This document shows, piece by piece, positions 54,108 to 63,964 of a DNA stretch of 64,000 nt. Each line of letters starts with the position of its first letter. Position 1 is the first letter of the stretch. Source of the stretch: JANQJA01 sp040880285 (GTDB lineage Bacteria; Pseudomonadota; Gammaproteobacteria; Pseudomonadales; Azotimanducaceae); NCBI GenBank assembly GCA_040880285.1, contig JBBDIT010000021.1:94073-158072 (forward strand). Reading direction: 5' to 3'. The notes under the pieces are model-generated. The model saw nothing but the letters and a program-made list of their open reading frames with translations, made no database searches and had not been told where the DNA came from. The translations under genes were made by a program, and so were the position numbers.

Positions 54108-57038
54108 TTAAAGTACCGTGACTTCGAACACACCTGGCAGGAGCCTTGCCCCCTGATCGTTTGTCACCACCGCCTTTGCACTCGGCGCCTTGAGATACTT
54201 ACCTGCGACCCGTTTGATATCATCGACTGTCACGCCGAGGATGTTCTGTTTAACGTAGCGCCTGTGAACTGCATCCCGGCCAAATAACCCCTGGTGAAAT
54301 GCCTGTCGCGCTTGTCCTGCCGGCGAACCCGGCGCATCAATGCTACTGACAATACCAAGTATCGCTTCTTCAACCTGATCGAAAGTGATGGAAGAATCGA
54401 TTACCCAATCCACGGCCTGCTCAAACGCTTCAAAGGTTCGCATCAGGTTGGGATCGCGATAGGAATAGAATCGGAATACGCCGTTGGATGAATCGTGGCT
54501 GGCGCCACCACCATAAGCACCACCCTGCTCGCGCAGAACCTTGTGCAAGTAACTGTTACGCAAGACGCCGCTTAGCACGGACAGTGCTGCAGAATCCGGG
54601 TGGGATTCGGCAACAGTCTTGAACGCCGATGCACAAAAGTTGACCTGAGTACTGGTCACCCATGCCTGTTCGGGCTTCGATGCGGGTAGATTGGCGGATA
54701 GACCGGTGCCGGTGATGGCCCGCTTGTTGCCTGACCATAGTGCATCTACCCCGGCCAGGACAGGCTCAAGTACGCTTGGTTCACTAACGATTAGCAGTTG
54801 CTTGTCACTGACAACCAGTTGCTGGTGCAAATGCGACAGCCGCTCGATAAACGCCTCAAGCGCCTCATCATTGGACAGGTCGTCGTCCAGTTTTTTCAGG
54901 CGTGCGATCGCTTCGAGTCCCGACAACTGATGATTCAGCAGTGAAACCGGCCGAAAAAAGCTTGAGGCTGCCGACATCGCCAGTCCGTGGGCATTGCCGG
55001 TGATATTTCCCTGGCGGCGCAAACGCGATTGTTTCACCAGGTCTCGCAAGCGCGACGCTTCATTGAAGTCAGGCGCCTCCAGGGTCTGCTTGAGAATCTG
55101 CAAAAGGTCACGGGCTTTGGGTACCAGAGTGCGGCTCGATAGTGCCATGTAGGCGATCAACTGGTCAGGGTCATCGACCGCGCCACGCATCGATGAAAAT
55201 GCACTGATACCGCCGGTCATACTGTGCTGCAGATGCTGGGTCGCAAGGTAACCAAGGCCACCTGAACCTATCTCGCCAATCATATTGGTGAGGTATGGCA
55301 GCATCACGACAGAATCCGGGTCGAGGTCTGGAATCCTGGTGATGATCTGGTGATACACCAGGCCGTTGGTTCCGGCCTCGTAGGTAGTGAGTTTTGGCCC
55401 ACCACGGACAGCCCGGGTGTGTCCTTCAGGGATATCAAGGTCAGCTGATACGTCTTCAATTCCGACTTTTGGCAGCAAGCTGATATCTTCTTCTGCATCC
55501 TGGCGCCTGGCCAATGCATCAGTTTGTTCAATGATGCGACGTGTCTGCTCGGGATCGAGACTTGCTTTTAACGCTTCCAGCTTTTCCTTCTCATCCTGGC
55601 GAAGTCTTTGGTTCAGTTCCGCATCAGGGTACAGGGTCAATCTCACCCGGTGAGCGTTATCCAGTAATAGTTCCTGCACTAACGATTTGATAAAGCCTGG
55701 ATCCATGATCTTTTTTCGAAGTTTTTGCAGTACTGGTTCAAGATCCAACAAATCTATGGGGTCGCCGCGATGAATTGCTGCTGAAATACAAGAGAACATC
55801 AACTGTAATCCAAATGGCGCCCCGTCGCCGCCAATCTCCCGTTGATTGAGCTCCAACTGATGCAGGCAGGCTTCCAGTTTGTCGGTCGCGATACCCTCTT
55901 CAGCAACTCTTTCAAGGGTTGCGATAATGAGCGCCTCGATCTCATCGGCGTGAACTTTTTCGCTGCCCTCGACTCCGCACACAAAACTCATTTCGTGAGT
56001 CGTCTCTTCAAGACCCGACAGTGGCGATACCCCCCCAGCCAGGGGCGATGACTCCAACGCTAGCCGGAGCGGTGAAGCGCTGGTATCCAGCAAGGCATCA
56101 GACAGTAGATTGCACTTGAGTAACATCTCAAGATCCGTGTTTTCGCCCAGCAACCAACCGAGAACGATGTGGGTCTGGCCGCTGGTATCTGAACCTGTGT
56201 CGACTCCATAGGGCTCTTCCACCCGCATTGGTCTGGTATATCGGACTTCCGGCCCAACCGCGATCTCCTCGCCCGGTCGGTCAAAGTGTACCAGCACTTT
56301 CTCCTCAAACGTTTGCTGCAGCTCCACTGCTGGTATATCCCCAAAGGTCATAAAAATAGCATTGCCAGGATGATAGTGTGATTGGTAGAACGCGAGCAGT
56401 CCGTCATAGGTAAGCTCCGGAATATGCGCCGGGTCACCCCCACTATTGAAGTGATAGGTCGTCGTTGGGTAGAGGTGCTTCTTCAACGCCTCATACAGGG
56501 TCGATATGGGTGAACTGCTGTCGCCTTTCATTTCATTGTAGACGACTCCCCGGTATACCAGGGCCGAGGTGGGGTCGTGGGGGGACTCAAACTCGACCCG
56601 GTGGCCTTCCTGTGCAAAGTCGAGCGGATCGAGTCGGGAGAAGAAGACCGCATCGAGATAGACGTCCAGAAGATTATTAAAATCCTTGCGATTCTGGCTG
56701 GCAAACGGATAGGCCGTGTAATCACTGGTGGTAAACGCGTTCATGAAGGTATTCAGCGAACGTCGAATCATCCAGAAAAAGGGATCCCTTACCGGATACC
56801 GCTTGCTGCCACAAAGCGCCGTGTGCTCCAGCATATGGGCAACGCCAGTTGAGTCCGATGGCAACGTACGAAACGCCACCATAAACACATTCTCCCGGTG
56901 CGCGGTAGCGAGATGATAGTGACAGGCGCCGGTGTTGACGTGGACGAACTCATGGACGGTCACATCCAGGGTCAAAATACGATGGCTGCGTAGGTGCTTG
57001 AATCCGGGAGATACAGCAGGAGCTGCGACTTCATTCAT
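54108..57038 (-). CDS. M16-family metallopeptidase, PreP-like
   Basis: A 976-aa peptidase of the M16C (presequence protease) type with the inverted zinc motif HMLEH (His68, Glu71, His72) and the family context LCGSKRYPVRDPFFWMIRRS. The full length with two M16 halves joined by a helical hinge is typical. No signal peptide, so probably cytosolic. The enzyme degrades unstructured peptides inside a closed chamber. Starts 3 bp after the symporter stop. Confidence 0.92.
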   Translation of the reverse strand: MNEVAAPAVSPGFKHLRSHRILTLDVTVHEFVHVNTGACHYHLATAHRENVFMVAFRTLPSDSTGVAHMLEHTALCGSKRYPVRDPFFWMIRRSLNTFMNAFTTSDYTAYPFASQNRKDFNNLLDVYLDAVFFSRLDPLDFAQEGHRVEFESPHDPTSALVYRGVVYNEMKGDSSSPISTLYEALKKHLYPTTTYHFNSGGDPAHIPELTYDGLLAFYQSHYHPGNAIFMTFGDIPAVELQQTFEEKVLVHFDRPGEEIAVGPEVRYTRPMRVEEPYGVDTGSDTSGQTHIVLGWLLGENTDLEMLLKCNLLSDALLDTSASPLRLALESSPLAGGVSPLSGLEETTHEMSFVCGVEGSEKVHADEIEALIIATLERVAEEGIATDKLEACLHQLELNQREIGGDGAPFGLQLMFSCISAAIHRGDPIDLLDLEPVLQKLRKKIMDPGFIKSLVQELLLDNAHRVRLTLYPDAELNQRLRQDEKEKLEALKASLDPEQTRRIIEQTDALARRQDAEEDISLLPKVGIEDVSADLDIPEGHTRAVRGGPKLTTYEAGTNGLVYHQIITRIPDLDPDSVVMLPYLTNMIGEIGSGGLGYLATQHLQHSMTGGISAFSSMRGAVDDPDQLIAYMALSSRTLVPKARDLLQILKQTLEAPDFNEASRLRDLVKQSRLRRQGNITGNAHGLAMSAASSFFRPVSLLNHQLSGLEAIARLKKLDDDLSNDEALEAFIERLSHLHQQLVVSDKQLLIVSEPSVLEPVLAGVDALWSGNKRAITGTGLSANLPASKPEQAWVTSTQVNFCASAFKTVAESHPDSAALSVLSGVLRNSYLHKVLREQGGAYGGGASHDSSNGVFRFYSYRDPNLMRTFEAFEQAVDWVIDSSITFDQVEEAILGIVSSIDAPGSPAGQARQAFHQGLFGRDAVHRRYVKQNILGVTVDDIKRVAGKYLKAPSAKAVVTNDQGARLLPGVFEVTVL

Positions 57039-57041
57039 TGG

Positions 57042-58715
57042 CTAGGCACCTTCCGGGTACTCTTTTTCGAAGTTTTCCCAGTACTGGTCGATGGTTTCGC
57101 TCATTTCCCGTCGTAACAGCAAGATAGTCACAAGATTCGGCAAAGTCATAAACGCTATGGTAATTGCCGACACCAGCCAGATCAGTGAGGTATCGGCAAT
57201 TGCAGCGACAAAAAAGCCGATGACATAGATCGCCCGATACGGCATCACTGACCTGATACCAAATAAATAAGTCATCGCCCGGTCACCATAATAGGACCAG
57301 GCTACCGCGGTTGAAAACGCAAACAGCACCAGGCCGATCGATACAATGTAAGCACCGTATTCCCCAAACGCGCCACGGGTGAATGCTCTCGAGGTCAGGT
57401 CCACTGAATGAATCAGGGATTTGCCCTGCAGGGTAATATCAGGTCCTATCTGGCCCGCCGAAACCGCCACAGTGCCAGTAAAGGGTGCGTCACTCTTGAG
57501 AAACAAAACCTCTTCTGCAATCGAGCGATTATGCAAGATCGTAATGTTGTCATTGGTAGACCTGCCGTTAATGACATTAATGTCACCACTAAACGCTTCA
57601 ATCGGATCATCGGCGCTTGTGAAGCTTAAATGTTGAAACAGCTGCTCGCGGTGAGCTGGATTCGACTCGGTATAGACGCCGGCTATCACTTTCGTATCGA
57701 AAGACTGAAAGCGGTTCTCGAATTTCTCGGTCCAGACGCCGGATGACAGGATTACGAGTCCGGTCAAGGTGCAAATTACGATGGTGTCAAGAAACGGCTC
57801 CAGAATCGAGACCATACCTTCCGACACAGGTTCATGGGCACGGGCCGCTGCATGGGCGATCGGTGCCGAGCCTTGTCCTGCCTCGTTGGAAAAGAGCCCC
57901 CGGTTCACGCCACGGTTGAAGGCATACGCGAAGCTCGCCCCGAGGAAGCCGCCGGTGGCGGCTGAACCTGTGAACGCGTCACGAAACACGGTAATAAATG
58001 AAATACCGACTTGTTCAAGGTTCAGGAGGATCACCGAGAGTGCCCCGATCACATAAATAATCGCCATAAAGGGCACGATGCGCTGCGCTACCTGCACAAT
58101 GCGCCGTACGCCACCGATGATCACCATGCCCAGCAAGATTGCCAGGATTGCTCCGGTCACCCAGGTGGGAATGCCAAACGTCGACTCCACGCCACTGGCG
58201 ATGTTATTGCTTTGGGGCAAATTGCCGGTACCAAAGGAACTCACCACCGTGGCAAGTGCAAAGAAGACCGCCAGCCATTTCATATTGAGGCGACGTTCCA
58301 TCACATACATGGGACCACCCACGATGTGACCTTCCTCGTCTTTCTCGCGATACTTGTGGGATAAGGTGACCTCGACAAATTTTGTGGTCATGCCAAAAAA
58401 TGCAGTCATCCACATCCAGAACAATGCCGCCGGACCCCCAAGGTAAATGGCCAGTGCCACGCCTCCGATATTGCCTGTACCGACTGTGCCGGATATGGCG
58501 GTGGACAGGGCCTGGAAGTGGGATGCATCGCCTTCATCTCCGGGCCTGTCATATTTGCCCCTGACAATCCGCAAGGCGTGACCAAAGAAACGAATCTGTG
58601 GAAACTTCAGATAAATGGTGAAGAAAAGCCCTGTCCCCAACAGCACGAAGGGAAACCATGGCGCCGACCCTAGCAGCCCATCCAGCAAGTTCAGGAATTC
58701 AGTCAAGGTTTCCAA
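57042..58715 (-). CDS. AGCS-family sodium:alanine symporter with large insertion
   Basis: A 557-aa transporter with the AGCS pattern: TAISGTVGTGNIGGVALAIY, GGPAALFWMWMTAFFGM and FNRGVNRGLFSNEAGQGSAP. It imports alanine or glycine with Na+. Usual members are about 450-500 aa; here about 110 residues of hydrophilic, beta-rich sequence (from about EKFENRFQSF to TRGAFGEYG) lie between two late helices. No break in frame is seen, so the insertion is real sequence. Confidence 0.9.
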   Translation of the reverse strand: METLTEFLNLLDGLLGSAPWFPFVLLGTGLFFTIYLKFPQIRFFGHALRIVRGKYDRPGDEGDASHFQALSTAISGTVGTGNIGGVALAIYLGGPAALFWMWMTAFFGMTTKFVEVTLSHKYREKDEEGHIVGGPMYVMERRLNMKWLAVFFALATVVSSFGTGNLPQSNNIASGVESTFGIPTWVTGAILAILLGMVIIGGVRRIVQVAQRIVPFMAIIYVIGALSVILLNLEQVGISFITVFRDAFTGSAATGGFLGASFAYAFNRGVNRGLFSNEAGQGSAPIAHAAARAHEPVSEGMVSILEPFLDTIVICTLTGLVILSSGVWTEKFENRFQSFDTKVIAGVYTESNPAHREQLFQHLSFTSADDPIEAFSGDINVINGRSTNDNITILHNRSIAEEVLFLKSDAPFTGTVAVSAGQIGPDITLQGKSLIHSVDLTSRAFTRGAFGEYGAYIVSIGLVLFAFSTAVAWSYYGDRAMTYLFGIRSVMPYRAIYVIGFFVAAIADTSLIWLVSAITIAFMTLPNLVTILLLRREMSETIDQYWENFEKEYPEGA

Positions 58716-58789
58716 TATTGTTCCCCAGCATTCGACAAGCAGCTGACCATAGCAGATTCAAAACGGACGTCCCAGCATCCATGTCGTGG

Positions 58790-60151
58790 TCAGCTCACCG
58801 GCTCGCGCATGGTCACGAATTCTTCCGCCGTGGTGGGGTGAATACCGACGGTGCTATCGAATACTGCTTTGGTGGCACCCGCCTTCAGTGCAATGGCAAT
58901 GCCCTGGATAATTTCACCCGCCTCGGCTCCTACCATGTGGACACCGAGTACCTTGTCAGACTTCCGGTCCACGATCAGCTTCATCAGGGTCCTCTCCTCA
59001 CTGCCACTGATGGTGTGCTTGAGCGCCCGGAATGAGGTGCGGTAGATGTCGAGTTCATTACTGTAGTGTTCTCGCGCGTCCGCTTCGGTGAGTCCCACCG
59101 TACCAATATTGGGCTGGCAAAAAACTGCCGTCGGTATGCTGTCATAGTCCATCATCGTTGGCTCACCGAGAAATTGCGTGCGGGCGAATGCCATGGCTTC
59201 TGCGATGGCGACTGGTGTCAATTGCAGTCGATCTGTGACATCCCCCAACGCGAAAATCGACGGCTCCGATGTCTGGAAGTAATCATTGATGATGATCGCG
59301 CCGTTCCAGCGACAGGCTACATCGACATTCTCGAGACCGATGTCCTTGACCGCCGGCTCTCGACCCGTCGCATACATCACAAGATCCGTGTGCATGGTGT
59401 CACCATTGCTGAAGGTGACATCAAAGGAACCATCCGGGCATTTCGAGATAGACGTCACCACTGAATTAAACTCAAGGTGGACATGCTTTTTGGGCAATTC
59501 TTCTGCCAGGAACAGACGGACATCGTCGTCAAAGCCGCGCATGAACAGCGGGCCACGATAAGACAGGTGCGTGTCGCACCCAAGTCCTGCGAATATTCCC
59601 GCAAACTCTACTGCAATATAGCCACCACCAACGATCAATACATGCTTTGGTAACTTTTCAAGGTAGAAAGCCTCGTTGGAGGTAATTGCGTGCTCCGAAC
59701 CTGGAAACTCCGGTACCGATGGCCAGCCGCCAGTGGCAATGAGTAATTTGTCAGTGGTCACCAGGGTCTTATGGTCAATCGAGACCGTGTGTGCATCGAC
59801 GACCCGCGCACGTCCGTCGAAGTGAGTTACGCCGGCATTTTCCAACATTCCACGGTAGATACCGTTTAGTCGGGAGATCTCGGTATTCTTGTTGGCGAGT
59901 AACGTCTGCCATGCGAACTCCGGGGGCTCAATGCGCCACCCAAAACCGGCTGCATCACTAAAGTCGTCGGCGTAATGGCTAGCGTAGACAAATAGTTTCT
60001 TCGGGACACATCCAACGTTGACGCAGGTGCCACCCATATACCGGTCTTCTGCCGTGGCAACTCGTGCACCATAGGTAGCGCTCATTCTCGCGGCACGCAC
60101 GCCACCAGATCCGACACCCATGACAAACAGGTCATAATCAAACTTCGGCAT
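58790..60151 (-). CDS. gor: Glutathione-disulfide reductase
   Basis: A 453-aa flavoprotein with the FAD motif GVGSGGVRAAR, the redox disulfide GGTCVNVGCVPKK (Cys43/Cys48), the NAD(P) site VGGGYIAVEFAG, and the C-terminal GIHPTTAEEFVTM with the active-site His. It regenerates reduced glutathione with NADPH. I chose ATG 60151 with AAGGAG six bases upstream; a start at 60169 adds six residues. Divergent from the DOMON-like gene. Confidence 0.92.
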   Translation of the reverse strand: MPKFDYDLFVMGVGSGGVRAARMSATYGARVATAEDRYMGGTCVNVGCVPKKLFVYASHYADDFSDAAGFGWRIEPPEFAWQTLLANKNTEISRLNGIYRGMLENAGVTHFDGRARVVDAHTVSIDHKTLVTTDKLLIATGGWPSVPEFPGSEHAITSNEAFYLEKLPKHVLIVGGGYIAVEFAGIFAGLGCDTHLSYRGPLFMRGFDDDVRLFLAEELPKKHVHLEFNSVVTSISKCPDGSFDVTFSNGDTMHTDLVMYATGREPAVKDIGLENVDVACRWNGAIIINDYFQTSEPSIFALGDVTDRLQLTPVAIAEAMAFARTQFLGEPTMMDYDSIPTAVFCQPNIGTVGLTEADAREHYSNELDIYRTSFRALKHTISGSEERTLMKLIVDRKSDKVLGVHMVGAEAGEIIQGIAIALKAGATKAVFDSTVGIHPTTAEEFVTMREPVS

Positions 60152-60230
60152 TAACGACTCCTTACGCAAACACGAGTTGAATCTTCCAAACCTGCTAAGC
60201 TAGCACGTTTTAAGCAAGCGTTTGACCCCC

Positions 60231-60755
60231 ATGCACCACCACCTGATTGCATTGGATGAATGTCTGCAAGTGGCGCTATTACAGGCGCGGGTCACACGCG
60301 AGTACGATCTACTCCGCTGCGAATGGTCGATGACCGGAATCCTGGACCAGGTACTTTGGCCAGTACCGGGTGAACATCCGCAACGTATCGTTGGCTTATG
60401 GGAGCATACCTGTTTTGAGGTGTTTATCGGCCCCGTGGACGAATCGGAATACACTGAAATCAATCTATCCCCTGCCGGCGACTGGAATGCATTCGCGTTT
60501 GATGATGTTCGCATGGGAATGAAAGAGACGGATAGGGTGAGTCTGGCGGATTGCAACTCTGAGCGGACGCCAACTACCCTGACGCTGGCGGCTACCTTTC
60601 GGTTCGAGCCTTTTCCTGTGACGCCACTTCGGGTCGGTATCTCGGCAGTGATTGAAGTCAAGGGCAATGCACTTCACTATTTTGCGCTGGCACATACCGG
60701 TGCAACACCAGATTTTCACAGGCGCGAGCATCACCTACTTATGATCGACGGGTAA
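60231..60755 (+). CDS. DOMON-like domain protein
   Basis: About 174 aa resembling the bacterial DOMON-like beta-sandwich family: LWEHTCFEVFIGPVDESEYT, EINLSPAGDWNAFAFDDVR and the late HYFALAHTGATPDFHRREHH. The family is often found beside DUF1343 genes, as here, and its function is not known. ATG 60231 or TTG 60222 may start it; no ribosome site is clear. Confidence 0.75.
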   Translation: MHHHLIALDECLQVALLQARVTREYDLLRCEWSMTGILDQVLWPVPGEHPQRIVGLWEHTCFEVFIGPVDESEYTEINLSPAGDWNAFAFDDVRMGMKETDRVSLADCNSERTPTTLTLAATFRFEPFPVTPLRVGISAVIEVKGNALHYFALAHTGATPDFHRREHHLLMIDG

Positions 60756-60763
60756 ACGTTTTA

Positions 60764-61972
60764 ATGACTATGCAATTTGGTATCGATGTCCTCTTGTCAG
60801 ATGACGCAGTGCGAGCGCGTCTTGCCAGCGGCCGGGTCGCGCTGGTGGCCAACCCGGCATCGGTTACCGTAGACCGGCAGCATTCAGTCGACGCTCTGAT
60901 GCGCAGAGGCTGCCAAATTGTGAAGGCCTTCGGCCCGCAGCACGGAATGCGTGGGGACAAGCAGGATAATATGATCGAATCGGCGGATTATTTCGATCCG
61001 GTCCGTGGCATTCCCGTCATCAGCCTGTATGGTAAACACCGCTGGCCGACGCAGGAGATGCTCGCGGACACGGACATCGTCCTTTTTGACCTGCAGGATG
61101 TCGGTTGCCGAATCTATACGTATATAAGTACATTAAAGTACTTTCTTGAAGCCTGTGCCGACAGCGGCAAGGAACTCTGGGTCCTGGATCGACCCAACCC
61201 GGCCGGTCGGCCTGTCGACGGCCTGCTATTGGAGGCTGGCCATGAGAGTTTCGTCGGTTGTGATACGTTGCCAACTCGCCACGGGCTTACCGTCGGCGAA
61301 CTGGCTAACTGGATGAAAGATAAAAACAACCTTGACGTCGACCTGAAGGTCATCAGGATTGAAGATTATTCCCCGGCTTTATCGCCGGGCTTCGGGTGGC
61401 CCGTCATGGAACGACCCTGGATTAATCCCAGCCCCAATGCCAGTAGCCTCAATATGACCCGCTGCTTTGCCGGCACTGTACTACTGGAAGGCACGGAGCT
61501 GTCTGAGGGGCGCGGCACCACGACACCCCTTGAATTGATCGGCGCGCCTGATTTTCCGGCAAAGGACGTCATGAGCGTACTGGAAACCCGCATGCCTGCC
61601 TGGCTTGAGGGTGGTTGGGTGAGACCTTGCTATTTCGAGCCGACTTTCCACAAACATGTGGGCCAACTCTGCCAGGGCTTCCAGTTTCATACTGATATGG
61701 CAAGTTACGACCACGAGCGGTTCAAGCCATTCCGGCTGGTGGCGGGGCTCCTGAAATCATTACGGACGGTCGACCCGGGTTATTCACTGTGGCGCCACCA
61801 TGACTATGAGTATGAACCGGACCGAACCCCCATTGACGTCATCAACGGTGGTGAGCGCCTGCGGCTATGGGTCGATGATGCGACGGCTGACTTCAACGAC
61901 CTTGAGTCGCGGTTGCAATCGGAACTGTCGTGGTGGTTGCAAGAGCGCGAACCCTATCTCCTGTACGAATAG
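60764..61972 (+). CDS. DUF1343 protein, NamZ-like exo-N-acetylmuramidase family
   Basis: A 402-aa protein with the DUF1343 pattern: VALVANPASV, FGPQHGMRGD, DIVLFDLQDVGCRIYTYIST, LDRPNPAGRP, ERPWINPSPNASSLNMTRCF and EGTELSEGRGTTTPLEL. The characterised member NamZ removes terminal MurNAc from peptidoglycan fragments, so a role in cell-wall recycling is likely. No signal peptide is visible, which is odd for some members and points to a cytosolic enzyme. Eight bp after the DOMON-like gene. Confidence 0.88.
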   Translation: MTMQFGIDVLLSDDAVRARLASGRVALVANPASVTVDRQHSVDALMRRGCQIVKAFGPQHGMRGDKQDNMIESADYFDPVRGIPVISLYGKHRWPTQEMLADTDIVLFDLQDVGCRIYTYISTLKYFLEACADSGKELWVLDRPNPAGRPVDGLLLEAGHESFVGCDTLPTRHGLTVGELANWMKDKNNLDVDLKVIRIEDYSPALSPGFGWPVMERPWINPSPNASSLNMTRCFAGTVLLEGTELSEGRGTTTPLELIGAPDFPAKDVMSVLETRMPAWLEGGWVRPCYFEPTFHKHVGQLCQGFQFHTDMASYDHERFKPFRLVAGLLKSLRTVDPGYSLWRHHDYEYEPDRTPIDVINGGERLRLWVDDATADFNDLESRLQSELSWWLQEREPYLLYE

Positions 61973-62034
61973 TTGGTAGAATGCACGACTGCTCTAACCT
62001 GAACGAAATCAAAAGCTGTGAACGGACAATGCGG

Positions 62035-63144
62035 ATGACCAATGCAATGAAGATAGCGATCCTCGATGGTGATGCCATCGGACCTGAAATTATGGCGCAG
62101 GCGGTGCGGGTCTTCGACGTAATTGCGAGGCACCGTGAGGTCGAATTCGAGCTGACTCGCGCACCTTTCGGTGCAGCGGCCTACTTCGATCACGGCAAGG
62201 CCTTTCCGGACGCAACCAAAACAGTCTGTGATGAGGCCGATGCCATTTTGAAGGGCCCGGTTGGGCTTGGCCACGAAGAATCCCAGAGGATTCCGGTAGA
62301 AGAACAACCGGAACGCGGCGCAATCTTACCGCTGCGGGCGCGCTACGATACCTTCGCCAATTTTCGTCCTATTTTCCTTTCCAAGGACATGGCGCACTTT
62401 TCACCGCTCAAGCCAGAAATCATCAAGGATGGGATCGATATCCTGCTGATCCGCGAACTCGTCGGTGGTCTTTACTTCGGCAAGAAGGATCGAGGTGTGA
62501 ACGCGGAAGGCAAGCGTTTCGTGCACGAACTGCTGGAGTATGACGAGGATCAGATCAAAAGGGTTCTGGTGGTCGCTTTCGAGCAAGCCATGCGACGCAA
62601 GAAGCGATTGCATAACATACACAAGAGTAACGTCTTGATGTCGAGCGTATTCTGGAATGAAATACTCGATGAGGTACGTGTGGATTATCCGGACGTTGAG
62701 GTGATCCACATGCTGGTGGATGCGGCGGCCACCGCCCTGTGCCTTAATCCGGGACAGTTCGACGTCATGGTGATGGAAAATATGTTCGGTGATATTTTGA
62801 GTGACCAGGGTGGTGGTATTCTCGGATCACTGGGTCTGATGCCATCTGCCTGCATTGGTCCGCACAAGGCCTATTATGAGCCGTCACATGGTTCCGCCCC
62901 GGATATTGCCGGCAAAAATATTGCCAACCCCTACTCCATGATCGGTTCAGTCGCGATGATGCTTGAGATGAGCTTTAACATGAAAGCAGAAGCGGACCAT
63001 GTGTGGGATGCAATGAAAGGGGTATTCGAAGCTGGCTATTCCACCGCCGATCTTGGTGCCGGGGACGCCAACCGCAAACTCGTATCTACCGAACAGTTTG
63101 GTGACCAGGTGATGGAACAGTTGGATCGGCTACTGGCCCTGTAG
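62035..63144 (+). CDS. 3-isopropylmalate dehydrogenase family (LeuB-like)
   Basis: About 369 aa of the isocitrate/isopropylmalate dehydrogenase fold: ILDGDAIGPEIM, LPLRARYDTFANFRP, IRELVGGLYFGKKDRGV, HKSNVLMSSVFWNEI, NPGQFDVMVMENMFGDILSD, GSLGLMPSA and EPSHGSAPDIAGKNIANP. LeuB oxidises 3-isopropylmalate in leucine synthesis. No leuA, leuC or leuD is adjacent, and the N-terminus is unusual, so a related substrate is possible. Starts at 62029, 62035 or 62047 are all in frame; I chose 62035. Confidence 0.85.
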   Translation: MTNAMKIAILDGDAIGPEIMAQAVRVFDVIARHREVEFELTRAPFGAAAYFDHGKAFPDATKTVCDEADAILKGPVGLGHEESQRIPVEEQPERGAILPLRARYDTFANFRPIFLSKDMAHFSPLKPEIIKDGIDILLIRELVGGLYFGKKDRGVNAEGKRFVHELLEYDEDQIKRVLVVAFEQAMRRKKRLHNIHKSNVLMSSVFWNEILDEVRVDYPDVEVIHMLVDAAATALCLNPGQFDVMVMENMFGDILSDQGGGILGSLGLMPSACIGPHKAYYEPSHGSAPDIAGKNIANPYSMIGSVAMMLEMSFNMKAEADHVWDAMKGVFEAGYSTADLGAGDANRKLVSTEQFGDQVMEQLDRLLAL

Positions 63145-63158
63145 CCCAGAGATACTTC

Positions 63159-63332
63159 TTACAGCTGTGGCACCTGGTCTATAAAGCTTGCGAGCATGGC
63201 AAGAACGCAGAGCCAGCCCCAACCGATGAACGCCCACATCACCAGCGGTTGCTCAAACAGGTCGCCAAGGATATTGACGATGGAGTCCACAAAGAAAAAC
63301 TTCAGCGTGCCGACGAGGTACTTCTTGATCAT
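63159..63332 (-). CDS. Small hydrophobic protein, 57 aa
   Basis: A frame too short for usual gene tracks: MIKKYLVGTLKFFFVDSIVN, then a Leu/Trp-rich hydrophobic stretch (VMWAFIGWGWLCVLAMLASF) that could span the membrane, ending DQVPQL. An AGG lies five bases before the ATG. It sits between the LeuB-like and DUF3806 genes. The charged/aromatic first part and one clean helix look like a real small membrane protein, but no homologue is known to me. Confidence 0.5.
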   Translation of the reverse strand: MIKKYLVGTLKFFFVDSIVNILGDLFEQPLVMWAFIGWGWLCVLAMLASFIDQVPQL

Positions 63333-63400
63333 AAGGCCTGTTCCACAAAATTTAAGTCGGGGATATCGGGCCTGATTATAGCTTGATTTGGCCTGCGGCG

Positions 63401-63964
63401 TTAGCGTCCCAGCCGTTGTTCATAGTCCTTGAAAGCCTCGATGTCCGCCTTGATTTTCTGGTAGATTGCCTCGACATCCAGTTTCTCACCAAACCCGAGG
63501 CGCTTCGAAAATACAGTGATCGGAAATACAAAATTACGGGTGTCCTGCCACTGCAAGGCTTTGCTTGCACCCAGTTCATCCTCGTAGCTGATCCAGTGCA
63601 GCCCAAACTCCTCGACCAGGATATCCCCGAACATCACACCGGCGGCTTGCCACTCCATGAGTTGGTCGTCCCGAATTGCCCTGCGATCATAAAGTGCCTG
63701 TAGTACGCTCAGATCCGACTTGTCCCCTTCCAGGCTCAGGATACCTAATTTTCGCGCGATCAGGTCCTTGATCTCACGTCTTTGCTTATCCAGCAAATAT
63801 TTCTGACCAACCGAGAGCGCTTCGATAATGGGCCCAGACGATGTATCCCGGGTTTCAAACTGATAGTTTTCCAGATCTTCCGGCGACAAGGGTGGCGGCC
63901 TTAGGTCCTGCGCAAGGACGTAAGGGGTGAGGGGAAATGCAAGGATGAGCAATAACCATTTCAT
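63401..63964 (-). CDS. DUF3806 exported protein
   Basis: About 187 aa with a signal peptide (KWLLLILAFPLTPYVLAQ) and the DUF3806 pattern GVMFGDILVEEFGLHWISYE, VFPITVFSKRLGFGEKLDVE. I chose ATG 63964; an upstream start at 63988 adds eight residues before the signal. The family has no known function. It ends near the right edge, where its promoter is cut off or just visible. Confidence 0.8.
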   Translation of the reverse strand: MKWLLLILAFPLTPYVLAQDLRPPPLSPEDLENYQFETRDTSSGPIIEALSVGQKYLLDKQRREIKDLIARKLGILSLEGDKSDLSVLQALYDRRAIRDDQLMEWQAAGVMFGDILVEEFGLHWISYEDELGASKALQWQDTRNFVFPITVFSKRLGFGEKLDVEAIYQKIKADIEAFKDYEQRLGR

